DNA of 64,000 bases from Heliorestis acidaminivorans (lineage in GTDB: Bacteria; Bacillota; Desulfitobacteriia; Heliobacteriales; Heliobacteriaceae), in assembly GCF_008933955.1 (NCBI RefSeq), contig NZ_WBXO01000011.1, forward strand, positions 34,999 to 98,998. The letters run 5' to 3'. Positions 33,504-41,631 of the stretch are shown here, piece after piece. The notes below the pieces were generated by a model, which was not told the origin of the DNA, ran no database searches, and saw only the letters and a program-made list of their open reading frames with translations. Within the stretch, counting starts at the first letter, position 1; every line of letters begins with the position of its first letter. Both the position numbers and the translations under genes were made by a program.

Positions 33504-34838
33504 TCACGCTCCTTCCTGGATGACGCGGACTGTTTTCCCCGTTGAACGAGGTAGATGGTCCACAAAGTCAAATTCACAAGGTACGCCGATAGAGAATTCC
33601 AAATTACTACTTAGTTTCTCAGCTAATTCTTCAGAAGCTGTTATGCCCGGTGCTAGTTCAGTACGAATCTTTAACACTTCGTTGTTGCCAGGTTTTACAA
33701 TGAGGTGATACCAGTTGCCTACTTCCGGCAATTGCATCAGAAATTCTTCAATATAAAAAGGTGAAAACTCTTCTTCATTTAAGATAATCTGGTCGACGCG
33801 GCGACCGCGGAGAAATAGTCGAGGCAAGGAGATGCCGCAACTACAGACATCTTCTGTGATATAGCCTAAATCTTGTGTGCGGTAACGAATCAGAGGGCTG
33901 TCGTAGCGCAGAAGGCAAGTCACAACAATTTCGCCGATTTCACCAGGCTCTAGAACTTCGCCGCTTTCAGGGTCGATGATTTCTAACAGGCAATGACTGA
34001 GTGGGATGTGGTAGCCTTCATGACTATCGCATTCAATACCCATGACGCCGCACTCCAAAGAACCGTAGTAGAAGTTGGCAATACTTCCCCAGAGGGCCTC
34101 TACGCGCTCACGGAATGAAGGTGCACAACCTTCTCCTGTGAGCCACAGTTTCTTGAGAGGAAGCGCCCTTAGATCGAGACCTGCCGCCTGGGCATTTTCA
34201 GCTAATGTGATGGCATAAGAAGGTGTAGTGACGGCAACAGTAGGTTGTAAATCTTTCATAATTTCTACTGTCTTCTCTGGACTAGAGTAAGCGCCCCCTT
34301 TGCCAGCAGGGATAACGGTAGCCCAACAGCTATTGATGAAAATTTTATGAAAAGCAAGGCCTGCGGAACTCATTTCATAAGGTAGAGCATTGAGGCAAAC
34401 ATCTCCTTGCACAACAGGAACGAGGGTATCGTAACCAGGCGCTAAATCATGGAGATAAAAGTCGCGCCAGCTGTGCATGACGTAAATTTGCTTGCCCCCT
34501 GTTGTGCCTGTAGAGAGATGGACGATAGAGAGATCTTTTTTCTCGCAATTTAAGAGAGCCCAGGGATCTTGGCGCAAGTCTTCTTTCGTTGTAAAAGGCA
34601 TTTTTCTTAAGTCGTCAAGAGTCTTTATATCGTCGGGACTGATCTGCAGAGCCTTCATTTTTTCTTGGTAAAAAGGCGAGCGCTTGTAAGTTCTGCTGAT
34701 AATCTTTTGCATCGATTCAATTTGAAAAGCTTGTAGTTTATTCAGGGACATCTGTTCTACATCAGGGCCCTTAAAATACTTTTTGAGAAGCTTTACAGAC
34801 TTGGTTCGCTGAAAGAGTTTTTCAAAAGGAAAGTTCAT
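33504..34838 (-). CDS. Phenylacetate-CoA ligase-like adenylating enzyme (first of two)
   Basis: A 444-residue PaaK-type ANL enzyme. Motifs in order: the phosphate loop LSTGTTGGKQIYVM, LWLTGEGCAPSFRERVEA, FYYGSLECGVMGIE, GEIGEIVVTCLLRYDSPLIRYRTQDLG, and LRGRRVDQIILNEEE. The C-terminal ~100 residues (IEEFLMQLPEVGNWYHLIVK) are the mobile PaaK C-domain. It has CSCGISLPR near the A8 region. Start ATG directly follows the previous stop, with GGAGGAAAGAAG upstream. It is only distantly similar to the other ligase in the operon, so the two probably activate different acids or perform sequential steps. Confidence 0.87.
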   Translation of the reverse strand: MNFPFEKLFQRTKSVKLLKKYFKGPDVEQMSLNKLQAFQIESMQKIISRTYKRSPFYQEKMKALQISPDDIKTLDDLRKMPFTTKEDLRQDPWALLNCEKKDLSIVHLSTGTTGGKQIYVMHSWRDFYLHDLAPGYDTLVPVVQGDVCLNALPYEMSSAGLAFHKIFINSCWATVIPAGKGGAYSSPEKTVEIMKDLQPTVAVTTPSYAITLAENAQAAGLDLRALPLKKLWLTGEGCAPSFRERVEALWGSIANFYYGSLECGVMGIECDSHEGYHIPLSHCLLEIIDPESGEVLEPGEIGEIVVTCLLRYDSPLIRYRTQDLGYITEDVCSCGISLPRLFLRGRRVDQIILNEEEFSPFYIEEFLMQLPEVGNWYHLIVKPGNNEVLKIRTELAPGITASEELAEKLSSNLEFSIGVPCEFDFVDHLPRSTGKTVRVIQEGA

Positions 34839-34839
34839 A

Positions 34840-36288
34840 TTAACTTCTTTCCTCCCATCGATACTTTTTCCTCATAGGTGAAGGTAAAGCTGAGGACGAA
34901 GCTAAAGATGAAGACGAAGGTGAAGAGGAAGATGGAGGTGAAGGTGAAGGTGAAGGTGAAGAAGAAGACATCAGTGAAGAGCTGGCAACTTTCTTCTTGA
35001 GCTCCTCATCTGTCGACACTTCTAGTAACTTGCTCCACCATTTTTTGGCTTCGTACTTGTTGCCCGCTCTTAGGTAAGCGGCACCTGTTGCATAGAGAAT
35101 GTCTTCGTACTCTTCCGGGGTAAGCAAGCTATGGTCTTCTTCGTAAGCCAATAGCACTTGCTGATAATCTCGTGCCGCCTTACTGCCAGTGCGGAAAAAA
35201 TGTTCAGGCAATGCGACAGCTAAGCGTGCTCTTAGCAGACGAATCTTAGGGTTATCGTCCATTTCTAAGGCTTGATCAACTGTTTTAAGACCAATAGCGG
35301 CAGGACGAAACATTTCTTGAGGATCTGTAGCATCTTTGCCTTGCAAGGCAAAAGCACAACCATAATAGGCTAGAGCGAGAGCGTCATCGCGGTCTTTTTC
35401 ACAAGCTTTTTCGAGAAATTCGTGAGCTACTTTAGCTGCTGCTACATCGCCCTTTAATCCTTGATCGTGCAGTGCAATTCCCTGAGCCATAAGCTCTTCT
35501 TTTGTTCCTAACTGTGCCAACTGGCCGCGGAGCTCTTCTGTTCGATCAATTCTTTGAGCTTCTACTTTTTCGCGAAGCTCCTCAGTGATTTGGAGAGATG
35601 AAAGCTTTTGCCAGGTTTCTGCACTCTCTTCATCCATTCCTATTCTCTTATAAGAAAGTCCTAAATCGTAAAGGAGCTGGTGATATTCTTCTTGTGAAAA
35701 AAGAGCAGGATCGCTTGCATAGCGTTGTAGAAAGTATTCGAAATCTCCAATACAAGTAACGGTTCGGCGAAAAAAGCCTTCAGGCAAGCGGAAGCTATGA
35801 TAAGCCCGGAGCTTGCGAATTTCTAAATTATCAGGATGATCAAGTACTACTTGATCGAGGATTTTCATGCCTTTGTGAGCGTTGATGAACATGGTAATAT
35901 AGCCGCTTGCTTTTAAACCACTTCGTGAAAGGGTATCGCCATAATAAGCTCCAGCGAGTCCATTATCAGAGTCTTCTTCATATATCTTTTGGAAGAGTTC
36001 AAGAGCTTCTTCTAGTGCTTCATCATGACCTGCTAGTGCCTTCTGATAGAGAGTCAAGGCAGGCTGAATACTTTTTAGCCATTTTTTTTGCTTCAATTCT
36101 TCAGGGGGAGTTGTAGTAGAGGTCTGAGCCTTTGACTTTTTTTTCTTGGACTTTTTCTCTTTCTTTTGCTTGCTCTTTTTTCCATAATCTCTATCTTCTA
36201 AGGACTCTTGTAATTCTGCGGAAGGAGTCTTAGGCAAGGTGATAAGCACTCGATAAGGACCACTACCGGAAGAAGGGAACATAAGCAA
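34840..36288 (-). CDS. TPR-like protein with two tandem ~160-residue modules
   Basis: A 482-residue protein. Residues ~35-55 are Lys-rich (KKSKQKKEKKSKKKK). Two repeats follow (~80-240 and ~265-425). Each has A-x-YYG, an x-x-G-[LK]-K-[IT]-[LV]-DQ turn, R-x-LRA, LPE-x-FFR and LG/TGAAYLRAG motifs, typical of helical TPR-like repeats. A Ser/Pro-only tail (~438-470) is encoded by a microsatellite-like DNA run, ending in RKKYRWEERS. Start is TTG or ATG two codons later after TAGGAGG. It has no signal peptide, so is probably a cytosolic scaffold. The family is not known to me. Confidence 0.7.
   Translation of the reverse strand: MLMFPSSGSGPYRVLITLPKTPSAELQESLEDRDYGKKSKQKKEKKSKKKKSKAQTSTTTPPEELKQKKWLKSIQPALTLYQKALAGHDEALEEALELFQKIYEEDSDNGLAGAYYGDTLSRSGLKASGYITMFINAHKGMKILDQVVLDHPDNLEIRKLRAYHSFRLPEGFFRRTVTCIGDFEYFLQRYASDPALFSQEEYHQLLYDLGLSYKRIGMDEESAETWQKLSSLQITEELREKVEAQRIDRTEELRGQLAQLGTKEELMAQGIALHDQGLKGDVAAAKVAHEFLEKACEKDRDDALALAYYGCAFALQGKDATDPQEMFRPAAIGLKTVDQALEMDDNPKIRLLRARLAVALPEHFFRTGSKAARDYQQVLLAYEEDHSLLTPEEYEDILYATGAAYLRAGNKYEAKKWWSKLLEVSTDEELKKKVASSSLMSSSSPSPSPSPPSSSSPSSSSLASSSALPSPMRKKYRWEERS
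34873..34975 (-). repeat. GAAGGT/GAAGAT-type microsatellite inside the TPR-like gene
   Basis: On the plus strand, runs of GAAGGT, GAAGAT and GAAGAC units repeat. On the coding strand this gives the Ser/Pro tail. All units are multiples of three, so length changes keep the frame. Confidence 0.8.
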
Positions 36289-36359
36289 TATCGCCTCCTA
36301 TTCTGGGGAAAAGTCAAGCCATAAGTTAGGGGAAGATGGAGTAGTCTTGCTTAAACTTT

Positions 36360-37100
36360 TCAGGAATTAAGTCGTTTCTTTAATGTTTTTGAGTGTTTTG
36401 GATCTTTTGTTACTGTTAGACCTTGTTGCCAGATGGCTTGTGCTTTTTTCTTATTACCTACGTTTTGATAGGCATCTCCTAGATCGATTAAGCATTGTTC
36501 ATAAAAATCTTGCGAAAAGAGCTCTCTATCCTGTTCATACCAATAGATTAACTGACAAAAGTCGTTGATGGCCGTTGTAGAGCGATGAAAGTATTTTTCA
36601 GGAAGGCGAAAACAGACTTGAGAGCGAAGAACACGAATGTCGACATGTCCGGGAGCAGTTTTGACGGCTTGATCAAGCACTTTAAGCCCTGAAAGAGCTT
36701 TGGCCATGCGCACATTGGGATTGATAGCATCGCGCCCTAATAGGCAAGTGGCACTGCCGTAATAAGCCTCAATCAGCGGATCTTGAACTTCTTGGCGGAT
36801 CTGTTGTAAAAGCTCTTGGGCTTTTACAACAGCCTCTTTGTCACCTTCTATGCCTTGATCATGCAAGGTTACAGCTTCTTCTAGCTGAGCATGGCTTTGC
36901 TTAAAACCGTTATGAGCTTCGTCATAGGGGATTAATGAAGAGGTAGAAGCATTATCTAGTCCCAGCTTTTTTCGCTTTTTCTTTGCTTTCTTTTTATTTT
37001 TCAGTTCCTTCTTGCTCATCTCTAGCTGAAAGCCCTGTAAGTTGCCCCAATGCTTTTTCTCAAACCAATCTTGAGCTGTATGACCTTTCTTTTCTTCCAT
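36360..37100 (-). CDS. TPR-like protein with a single module
   Basis: A 246-residue protein. After a Lys-rich segment (KKELKNKKKAKKKRKKLG, ~29-46) it has one copy (~70-235) of the module present twice in the 482-residue neighbour: LEEAVTLHDQGIEGD, IEAYYGSATCLLG, GLKVLDQAVKTAP, VLRSQVCFRLPEKYFHRS, IDLGDAYQNVGNKKKAQ. The YYG, LRA-like and LPE-x-FHR positions coincide. TTTAGGAGG lies six to seven bases before ATG. It probably shares the scaffold or binding role of its neighbour. Function unknown. Confidence 0.72.
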   Translation of the reverse strand: MEEKKGHTAQDWFEKKHWGNLQGFQLEMSKKELKNKKKAKKKRKKLGLDNASTSSLIPYDEAHNGFKQSHAQLEEAVTLHDQGIEGDKEAVVKAQELLQQIRQEVQDPLIEAYYGSATCLLGRDAINPNVRMAKALSGLKVLDQAVKTAPGHVDIRVLRSQVCFRLPEKYFHRSTTAINDFCQLIYWYEQDRELFSQDFYEQCLIDLGDAYQNVGNKKKAQAIWQQGLTVTKDPKHSKTLKKRLNS

Positions 37101-37111
37101 CTATGAGCCTC

Positions 37112-37888
37112 CTAAATATCGCTATCTAAAATCAAACGAATGGCTTGACAGAGATGAGCTGGTTGAGGGTGTTGAAAAATATTACGCCCAATAGCGACAC
37201 CACGAGCCCCACCTTTGACAGCACCGTCAATCGTTTGATAAAGAGCTTCATCAGAATCCATTCTTTCACCACCAGCAATCAAAACGGGGATTTGTACAGA
37301 TGAAGTTACTTCGTGAAAAGATTGGGCCGAGCCAGAGTAATTCAACTTGACTAGATCAGCACCTAGTTCTTCTGCTACGCGAGCGGCATGCTTAATCTTT
37401 TTGGGGTCAAATTCACTTGTGGGATTGCCATCGCGCACATACATCATAGCTAATAAGGGCATGCCCCAGCGTTCGCATTGTTCTGCCACCTGACCCATTT
37501 CTCTTAACATAGCTCCTTCAGAAGGAGCTCCTAAATTAACGTGAACAGAAACTGCCGTTGCACCGTAACGAAGAGCTTCTTCGACAGTGGCAACTTGTTC
37601 TTTACGATGGGAGGAGACACCTAAGCTAGTTGAAGCAGAAAGATGAAGAATCATTTCTCCATAACCAACTCCTACGACTGTGGCTAGCTGTTTTGTTAAT
37701 CCTTTATGAACTATGACAGCATCAGCGCCGCCCTGAAAGCATTGTAACGTCGTTGTTCTAATGTCAATCAATCCAGCAACAGGGCCGAGGGTAACACCAT
37801 GATCCATGGGTACTATCAAAAGTCGTCGAGCATCCTTAAAGAGCCTTTGCAGGCGGATTTGTTTTCCCGTTGTCATAGTTGTAGACAT
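37112..37888 (-). CDS. 2-amino-3,7-dideoxy-D-threo-hept-6-ulosonate synthase / GriI-type aldolase
   Basis: A 258-residue class I aldolase of the DeoC/FbaB superfamily. The opening RRLLIVPMDHGVTLGP, VSVHVNLGAPSEG and ADLVKLNYSGS with Schiff-base Lys181 match MJ0400-type enzymes, as does the phosphate site LIAGGERMDSD and GVAIGRNIFQ. Archaeal members condense aspartate semialdehyde with a keto-sugar phosphate in the alternative shikimate entry. Bacterial GriI instead joins aspartate semialdehyde to dihydroxyacetone phosphate for 3-amino-4-hydroxybenzoate. Four bases separate it from the next-listed partner, so the two are co-translated. The ATG is very close to GAGG; a second ATG four codons on is possible. 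Confidence 0.9.
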   Translation of the reverse strand: MSTTMTTGKQIRLQRLFKDARRLLIVPMDHGVTLGPVAGLIDIRTTTLQCFQGGADAVIVHKGLTKQLATVVGVGYGEMILHLSASTSLGVSSHRKEQVATVEEALRYGATAVSVHVNLGAPSEGAMLREMGQVAEQCERWGMPLLAMMYVRDGNPTSEFDPKKIKHAARVAEELGADLVKLNYSGSAQSFHEVTSSVQIPVLIAGGERMDSDEALYQTIDGAVKGGARGVAIGRNIFQHPQPAHLCQAIRLILDSDI

Positions 37889-37891
37889 ACC

Positions 37892-39034
37892 TCACTTCTC
37901 TAGAATCTGTTCATTAACTTTGAGCCCTACATGACGGCCAGGTTCACAGCGATAACCTAATAACTCATCGCCTCGTTTAATAGTTATGGAGTTTTGCGCT
38001 TCCCCTTTGATATTCATCAAACGAATGTGCCAGTCGTCTTGCACGATAACGTTAATTTTCTCTCCTTCTATATAGCCTTGAATAAGCAATAAAGGTCTCA
38101 TTTCCATTTTGATTCGCCCTACTGTTAGTTCTCGTGCTGAACCATTTTTGTTGACACAGAGAACTTTACTACCGGCTGTCAGATCAGAGAGATATTCGGC
38201 TTTGTCACCAGGCATCCAGACGTAAGAATGAAGTGCTCCAGCATTGACACGAAAAGGACGAAGATTCATATAAGGCAGATAATGAGTTTCTGAACAGACT
38301 AAAATTCCACCAAAAGAAGTAGAACCTACCAACATGCCCTCATCAGCAGTCATTATGCCAGTCGTATCAACACAGACACGCATACCCATGCCGATATGGC
38401 GAATCTCGTCGACTACAAAAGGTTGTAATTGTATCTGCCATTTTTTTTGCTGGTCAAGATATTGACTAGCTTGATGAAGCACTTGAATGTCTGTTGTCTC
38501 TAGTAAAACACCGTCACTACCATGCTCTAAGACACCAAAGGCAACCTCTAGTTGGTCAAAAGTACTTTCTTTTTTCAGCAATCGAGTTGAACTATCTTGT
38601 AAGCGTGCAATAATTAGTTCTAAAGGAATGTTAGTGGGCAGATCAAAATCCACAATGGCATAATCAAAATTAAGAGCCGTAGCACTGAACACTTCTAAGT
38701 CATCTTGACTTCCTTGGATAAAAAGAGCAAAGCATGTGGTAAAGCCTTTTTGCTTCGCGTCCATCAAGAGCTGTTCATTACTTGATAGAACAATCTCTGT
38801 GCCCTCTAACTTGGCAAGATCGTTGCTTTCCTGAACTTCTGTAACCAAAAGACTTTTTAGCGGAAACTGTCCATTAAGCCGTTGTTCAAGCGTAACTACG
38901 AATGTATGAATGTTAGAATTGAAAACAAAAGACCAAATGTCCTTATTTTCAAGAGGTACAGGCCGTCCGTCGAACCATAATTCTCGGTTTTCTTCGACTT
39001 GTTCTAGGCTACTAGCCATCAGATGCATCGCCAC
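37892..39034 (-). CDS. 3-dehydroquinate synthase II family protein / GriH-type
   Basis: A 380-residue protein of the archaeal DHQ synthase II family. Diagnostic sequences are GMGMRVCVDTTGIMTADEGM, LVGSTSFGGILVCSETHYL, RPFRVNAGALHSYVWMPGD, YLSDLTAGSKVLCV and VGRIKMEMRPLLLIQG. MJ1249-type enzymes oxidatively deaminate and cyclise the ADHS product to 3-dehydroquinate. Homologous GriH converts the GriI product to 3-amino-4-hydroxybenzoate. It is the first gene after the promoter. GTG (used here) or the ATG two codons later could be the start, both near AAAGGTGG. Confidence 0.92.
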   Translation of the reverse strand: MAMHLMASSLEQVEENRELWFDGRPVPLENKDIWSFVFNSNIHTFVVTLEQRLNGQFPLKSLLVTEVQESNDLAKLEGTEIVLSSNEQLLMDAKQKGFTTCFALFIQGSQDDLEVFSATALNFDYAIVDFDLPTNIPLELIIARLQDSSTRLLKKESTFDQLEVAFGVLEHGSDGVLLETTDIQVLHQASQYLDQQKKWQIQLQPFVVDEIRHIGMGMRVCVDTTGIMTADEGMLVGSTSFGGILVCSETHYLPYMNLRPFRVNAGALHSYVWMPGDKAEYLSDLTAGSKVLCVNKNGSARELTVGRIKMEMRPLLLIQGYIEGEKINVIVQDDWHIRLMNIKGEAQNSITIKRGDELLGYRCEPGRHVGLKVNEQILEK

Positions 39035-39060
39035 CTTTTACTAAACTCCCTATGAGAAAG

Positions 39061-39138
39061 GGTATACTTATACCTATTACCATTTTTTACCAAATGTGAC
39101 AGTAGGTAAATCTTATTGTCGAATTCTAAAATTGTCAA
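39061..39138 (-). promoter_or_regulatory. Promoter and candidate operators of the aromatic-acid operon
   Basis: On the minus strand TTGACA (39138-39133), a 17-base spacer, TAAGAT (39115-39110). An inverted repeat TTTACC-N13-GGTAAA (39086-39110) starts at the -10 and covers the expected start site. A second palindrome, GGTATA-AG-TATACC (39061-39074), lies in the leader. Both look like repressor sites. Confidence 0.7.
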
Positions 39139-39145
39139 GCTTTAC

Positions 39146-39174
39146 TTGACAGACCTATAGCAATGTGATATTCT
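39146..39174 (+). promoter_or_regulatory. Promoter of the infC operon
   Basis: TTGACA (39146-39151), 17-base spacer, TATTCT (39169-39174). Its -35 lies seven bases from the -35 of the divergent aromatic-acid operon promoter. Confidence 0.8.
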
Positions 39175-39180
39175 TCCTTA

Positions 39181-39345
39181 GTAACTACAAACAAGTAGAA
39201 GCCTCCGCTTCTCACCCAATAGCTTTTTAAGCAAAATGCTAATCTGGGTTAATACGTGAAAGGCACGATCAAGAGGGCAGGATTATACTGCTCGGTCAGT
39301 TTTTTGCGTTTTGAAGAAGCGGGTGTATAACCCGTTTTTTTTGTT
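39181..39345 (+). ncRNA. L20-type ribosomal-protein leader of infC-rpmI-rplT
   Basis: The leader has hairpin AGAAGC-CTCC-GCTTCT, followed by CACCCA that can pair with TGGGT ~35 bases later, as in Gram-positive L20 leaders. A terminator CGGGT/ACCCG plus eight T residues (39318-39342) precedes infC. L20 binding would favour termination, giving feedback control. Confidence 0.72.
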
Positions 39346-39377
39346 GTGTTGGGAAATTTTTCAGGGGGTGAACATTT

Positions 39378-39959
39378 ATCAGCAAGGATTTGCGCATCAA
39401 TGAGGAGATCCGCGTCCGTGAAGTCCGACTCGTGGGCTCCGATGGTGAACAGTTGGGTATTGTTATTACCCGAGAAGCTCAGAGGATTGCAGGAGAACAA
39501 AACCTTGATCTCGTAGAGGTTGCTCCAACAGCCAAACCTCCCGTATGTCGGATTATGGATTACGGCAAGTATAAGTTCGAACAGAGTAAACGTGAGCGAG
39601 AAGCTCGGAAGAAGCAAAAGGTTGTTAATATTAAGGAAGTAAAGCTTCGTCCTAATATTGAAGACCACGACTTCGACGTAAAAGCTCGCAATGCTATACG
39701 CTTTCTCGAAGATGGAGACAAAGTTAAAGTCACCATCATGTTCCGTGGACGTGAGATCACTCATCCCGAACTCGGTCGACAGCTTTGTGTCCGATTGGCT
39801 GAAGTATGTAAGCCTTATGCGAACGTAGAACGTGATGCCAAGGTAGAAGGTCGGAATATGATCATGATCTTGACACCGAAAACAGACGTACAAAGGGAAA
39901 CTGAGAAGAAACGGGAAAACCGTGGTCCTAAAGCGGCGAATGTAGAAACCCCAGAATAA
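39378..39959 (+). CDS. infC: Translation initiation factor IF-3
   Basis: A 193-residue IF-3, full length, binding the 30S subunit and checking start codons. It has [42 protein letters not shown] in the N-domain and linker, and the C-domain with VKLRP-like (here [16 protein letters not shown]), [16 protein letters not shown] and [12 protein letters not shown]. Homologues begin [10 protein letters not shown]. Here that corresponds to an ATC codon at 39378, seven bases after GGGGGTG. The next plausible start, TTG, would remove SKD and has a poorer site. A rare start codon matches the known infC autoregulation principle. Confidence 0.93.
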   Translation: MSKDLRINEEIRVREVRLVGSDGEQLGIVITREAQRIAGEQNLDLVEVAPTAKPPVCRIMDYGKYKFEQSKREREARKKQKVVNIKEVKLRPNIEDHDFDVKARNAIRFLEDGDKVKVTIMFRGREITHPELGRQLCVRLAEVCKPYANVERDAKVEGRNMIMILTPKTDVQRETEKKRENRGPKAANVETPE

Positions 39960-40048
39960 GACTAAAAAGTCTCAATGGCTCCGTGGATTGAAGTTAGAAA
40001 CGCTTCAACGACCATACTCTTTAATATCGCTACAAGGAGTGGAACCAA

Positions 40049-40246
40049 ATGCCTAAAATGAAAACCCACCGGGGCGCTGCGAAGCGTTTCAAAAAAACAG
40101 CCTCCGGAAAGTTTAAGGCAAAAAATGCTTTTGCCCGTCACATTCTCGAGAAAAAATCTGCTAAGCGGAAGCGTAATCTCCGTGGCACGTCTGTCTTGAG
40201 CAAGAGCGAAACGCCTAAACTAGTCAAGCTATTGCCATACAGCTAA
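40049..40246 (+). CDS. rpmI: 50S ribosomal protein L35
   Basis: A 65-residue basic protein of exact family length. [36 protein letters not shown] and the tail are diagnostic. AAGGAGTGGAACCAA precedes ATG. It lies between infC and rplT, the conserved operon order. Confidence 0.98.
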   Translation: MPKMKTHRGAAKRFKKTASGKFKAKNAFARHILEKKSAKRKRNLRGTSVLSKSETPKLVKLLPYS

Positions 40247-40292
40247 TTTACAATAATAAATATTAAGCCTTAGGCTACTGGAGGTCTTCACA

Positions 40293-40655
40293 ATGGCTCG
40301 TGTAAAAACGGGAGTAATGTCCCGCAAAAGACATAAAAAAGTACTTAAGCTTGCTCGCGGCTATCGTAATGCCCATTCGAAGCTCGTTCGCACAGCAAAA
40401 CAATCAGTTATGCGCGCAATGGCTTTCTCATATGCTCACCGCAAGAAGAGAAAAGGCGATTTCCGCAAACTCTGGATCACTCGTATCAACGCTGCCGCTC
40501 GTATGGAAGGCATGTCTTACAGCACTTTCATGAACGGTCTTAAGCAAGCTGGCGTTAACGTCAACCGCAAAATGCTAGCTGAACTGGCTGTAAACGATCT
40601 GCCTTCTTTCAACAAATTCGTAGATCTGGCCAAGACACAACTGAATTCTAAGTAA
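40293..40655 (+). CDS. rplT: 50S ribosomal protein L20
   Basis: A 120-residue protein that binds 23S rRNA early in 50S assembly and represses its own operon in many Gram-positives. It starts [30 protein letters not shown] (read as two blocks), with the basic helical [18 protein letters not shown], then [20 protein letters not shown] in the globular half. GGAGG lies before ATG. It is the presumed ligand of the leader upstream of infC. Confidence 0.98.
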   Translation: MARVKTGVMSRKRHKKVLKLARGYRNAHSKLVRTAKQSVMRAMAFSYAHRKKRKGDFRKLWITRINAAARMEGMSYSTFMNGLKQAGVNVNRKMLAELAVNDLPSFNKFVDLAKTQLNSK

Positions 40656-40658
40656 TGC

Positions 40659-40698
40659 AAAAAGCAAGGCACGATCTTTACGATCTAGCCTTGCTTTT
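40659..40698 (+). terminator. Rho-independent terminator of the infC operon
   Basis: AAAAGCAAGG / CCTTGCTTTT outer stem with an inner CGATC-TTTA-CGATC pairing. Confidence 0.8.
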
Positions 40699-40767
40699 CT
40701 ATTTGACCACCTCGGCCCCGGCGCTCAGTAACTCAAGAACTACAAAACAGAGAGGACTGGCCAATCA

Positions 40768-41589
40768 GTGCCAACCATAACCTCAGACCAAAACAAGCGT
40801 GTCAAAGAAGCCCGCACACTTTCACGTAAGAAAGGTCGCGGCATAGCCGGCCGCTATCTCATCGAAGGAAGAAGACTAGTAGAAGAAGCAGTGGCTTCGA
40901 AAATAAAAATTGATTACTTTCTGTTCACAGACCGCATGACTCAGCAGGCAGAAGGACAAAAGTTGATTTCTGCTTTACAAGCACAAGGTTCAGAAGGTCT
41001 TTTGGTTCAAGATAAAACTTTACAATCTATCAGTGAAACAGAGCACAGTCAGGGGATTGTAGCTATTGCTCCTTTGCCAGAAGTTTTGCCCTTAGAGAAA
41101 CTATCATCTATCAAGGAGTTGCAAAAGGGAGATTACCCCTTTTTCCTGATTCTCAATGGCCTACAAGACCCTGGCAATGTGGGCACTATCTTGCGATCTG
41201 CTGAAGCTACAGCCGTAGATGCTGTCATATTAACAACTGGGACAGCCGATCCTTTTAACCCTAAAGTGATTCGAGCTTCTATGGGCTCTCTTTTTCGCAT
41301 GCCTCTTGTCCAAGCATCAGATGAAGAAGCTCTGTGGCACAAGTTAAAAGAAAACAATTGTACTATCATAGTTGCTGATCTTGGGGCAGAAAAAGCATAC
41401 TATGACCTACCTTGGGATAAAAAACAAGGCCTAGCGCTAGTTATTGGCAGTGAAGGCCAAGGGCCAAGCCCCTTTTTTCAAGAGAAAGCAGACCACATTG
41501 CTACCATACCACTATCTGCTCCTGTGGAATCTTTAAACGCTTCTATTGCGGCCGCAATCTTACTTTTCGAGGTTGTCAAAGGGCGCTAG
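40768..41589 (+). CDS. TrmH/SpoU-family RNA 2'-O-methyltransferase
   Basis: A 273-residue SPOUT methyltransferase that probably methylates rRNA. The N-terminal substrate-binding domain (KARTLSRKKGRG-like, YLIEGRRLVEEAV) is followed by the trefoil-knot domain: LILNGLQDPGNVGTILRSAE (motif 1 Asn/Arg), LVIGSEGQGPS (motif 2) and IPLSAPVESLNASIAAAILL (motif 3). All three are intact. It begins at GTG with AGAGAGGA ~11 bases upstream. Position beside rplT and pheS is the common Gram-positive order (ysgA-like). Confidence 0.93.
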   Translation: MPTITSDQNKRVKEARTLSRKKGRGIAGRYLIEGRRLVEEAVASKIKIDYFLFTDRMTQQAEGQKLISALQAQGSEGLLVQDKTLQSISETEHSQGIVAIAPLPEVLPLEKLSSIKELQKGDYPFFLILNGLQDPGNVGTILRSAEATAVDAVILTTGTADPFNPKVIRASMGSLFRMPLVQASDEEALWHKLKENNCTIIVADLGAEKAYYDLPWDKKQGLALVIGSEGQGPSPFFQEKADHIATIPLSAPVESLNASIAAAILLFEVVKGR

Positions 41590-41594
41590 CTCAG

Positions 41595-41623
41595 TTGATC
41601 CACCCTAAATGCTGTGTTATAAT
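41595..41623 (+). promoter_or_regulatory. Promoter of the pheST T-box transcript
   Basis: TTGATC (41595-41600), 17-base spacer, perfect TATAAT (41618-41623). Confidence 0.85.
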
Positions 41624-41631
41624 CGATACTA

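Noticed and set aside
30802..34838. Closthioamide-like cluster
   Set aside because: A chorismate-lyase-like gene and ligases recall it, but no thioamide-forming or peptide-chain enzymes are present.
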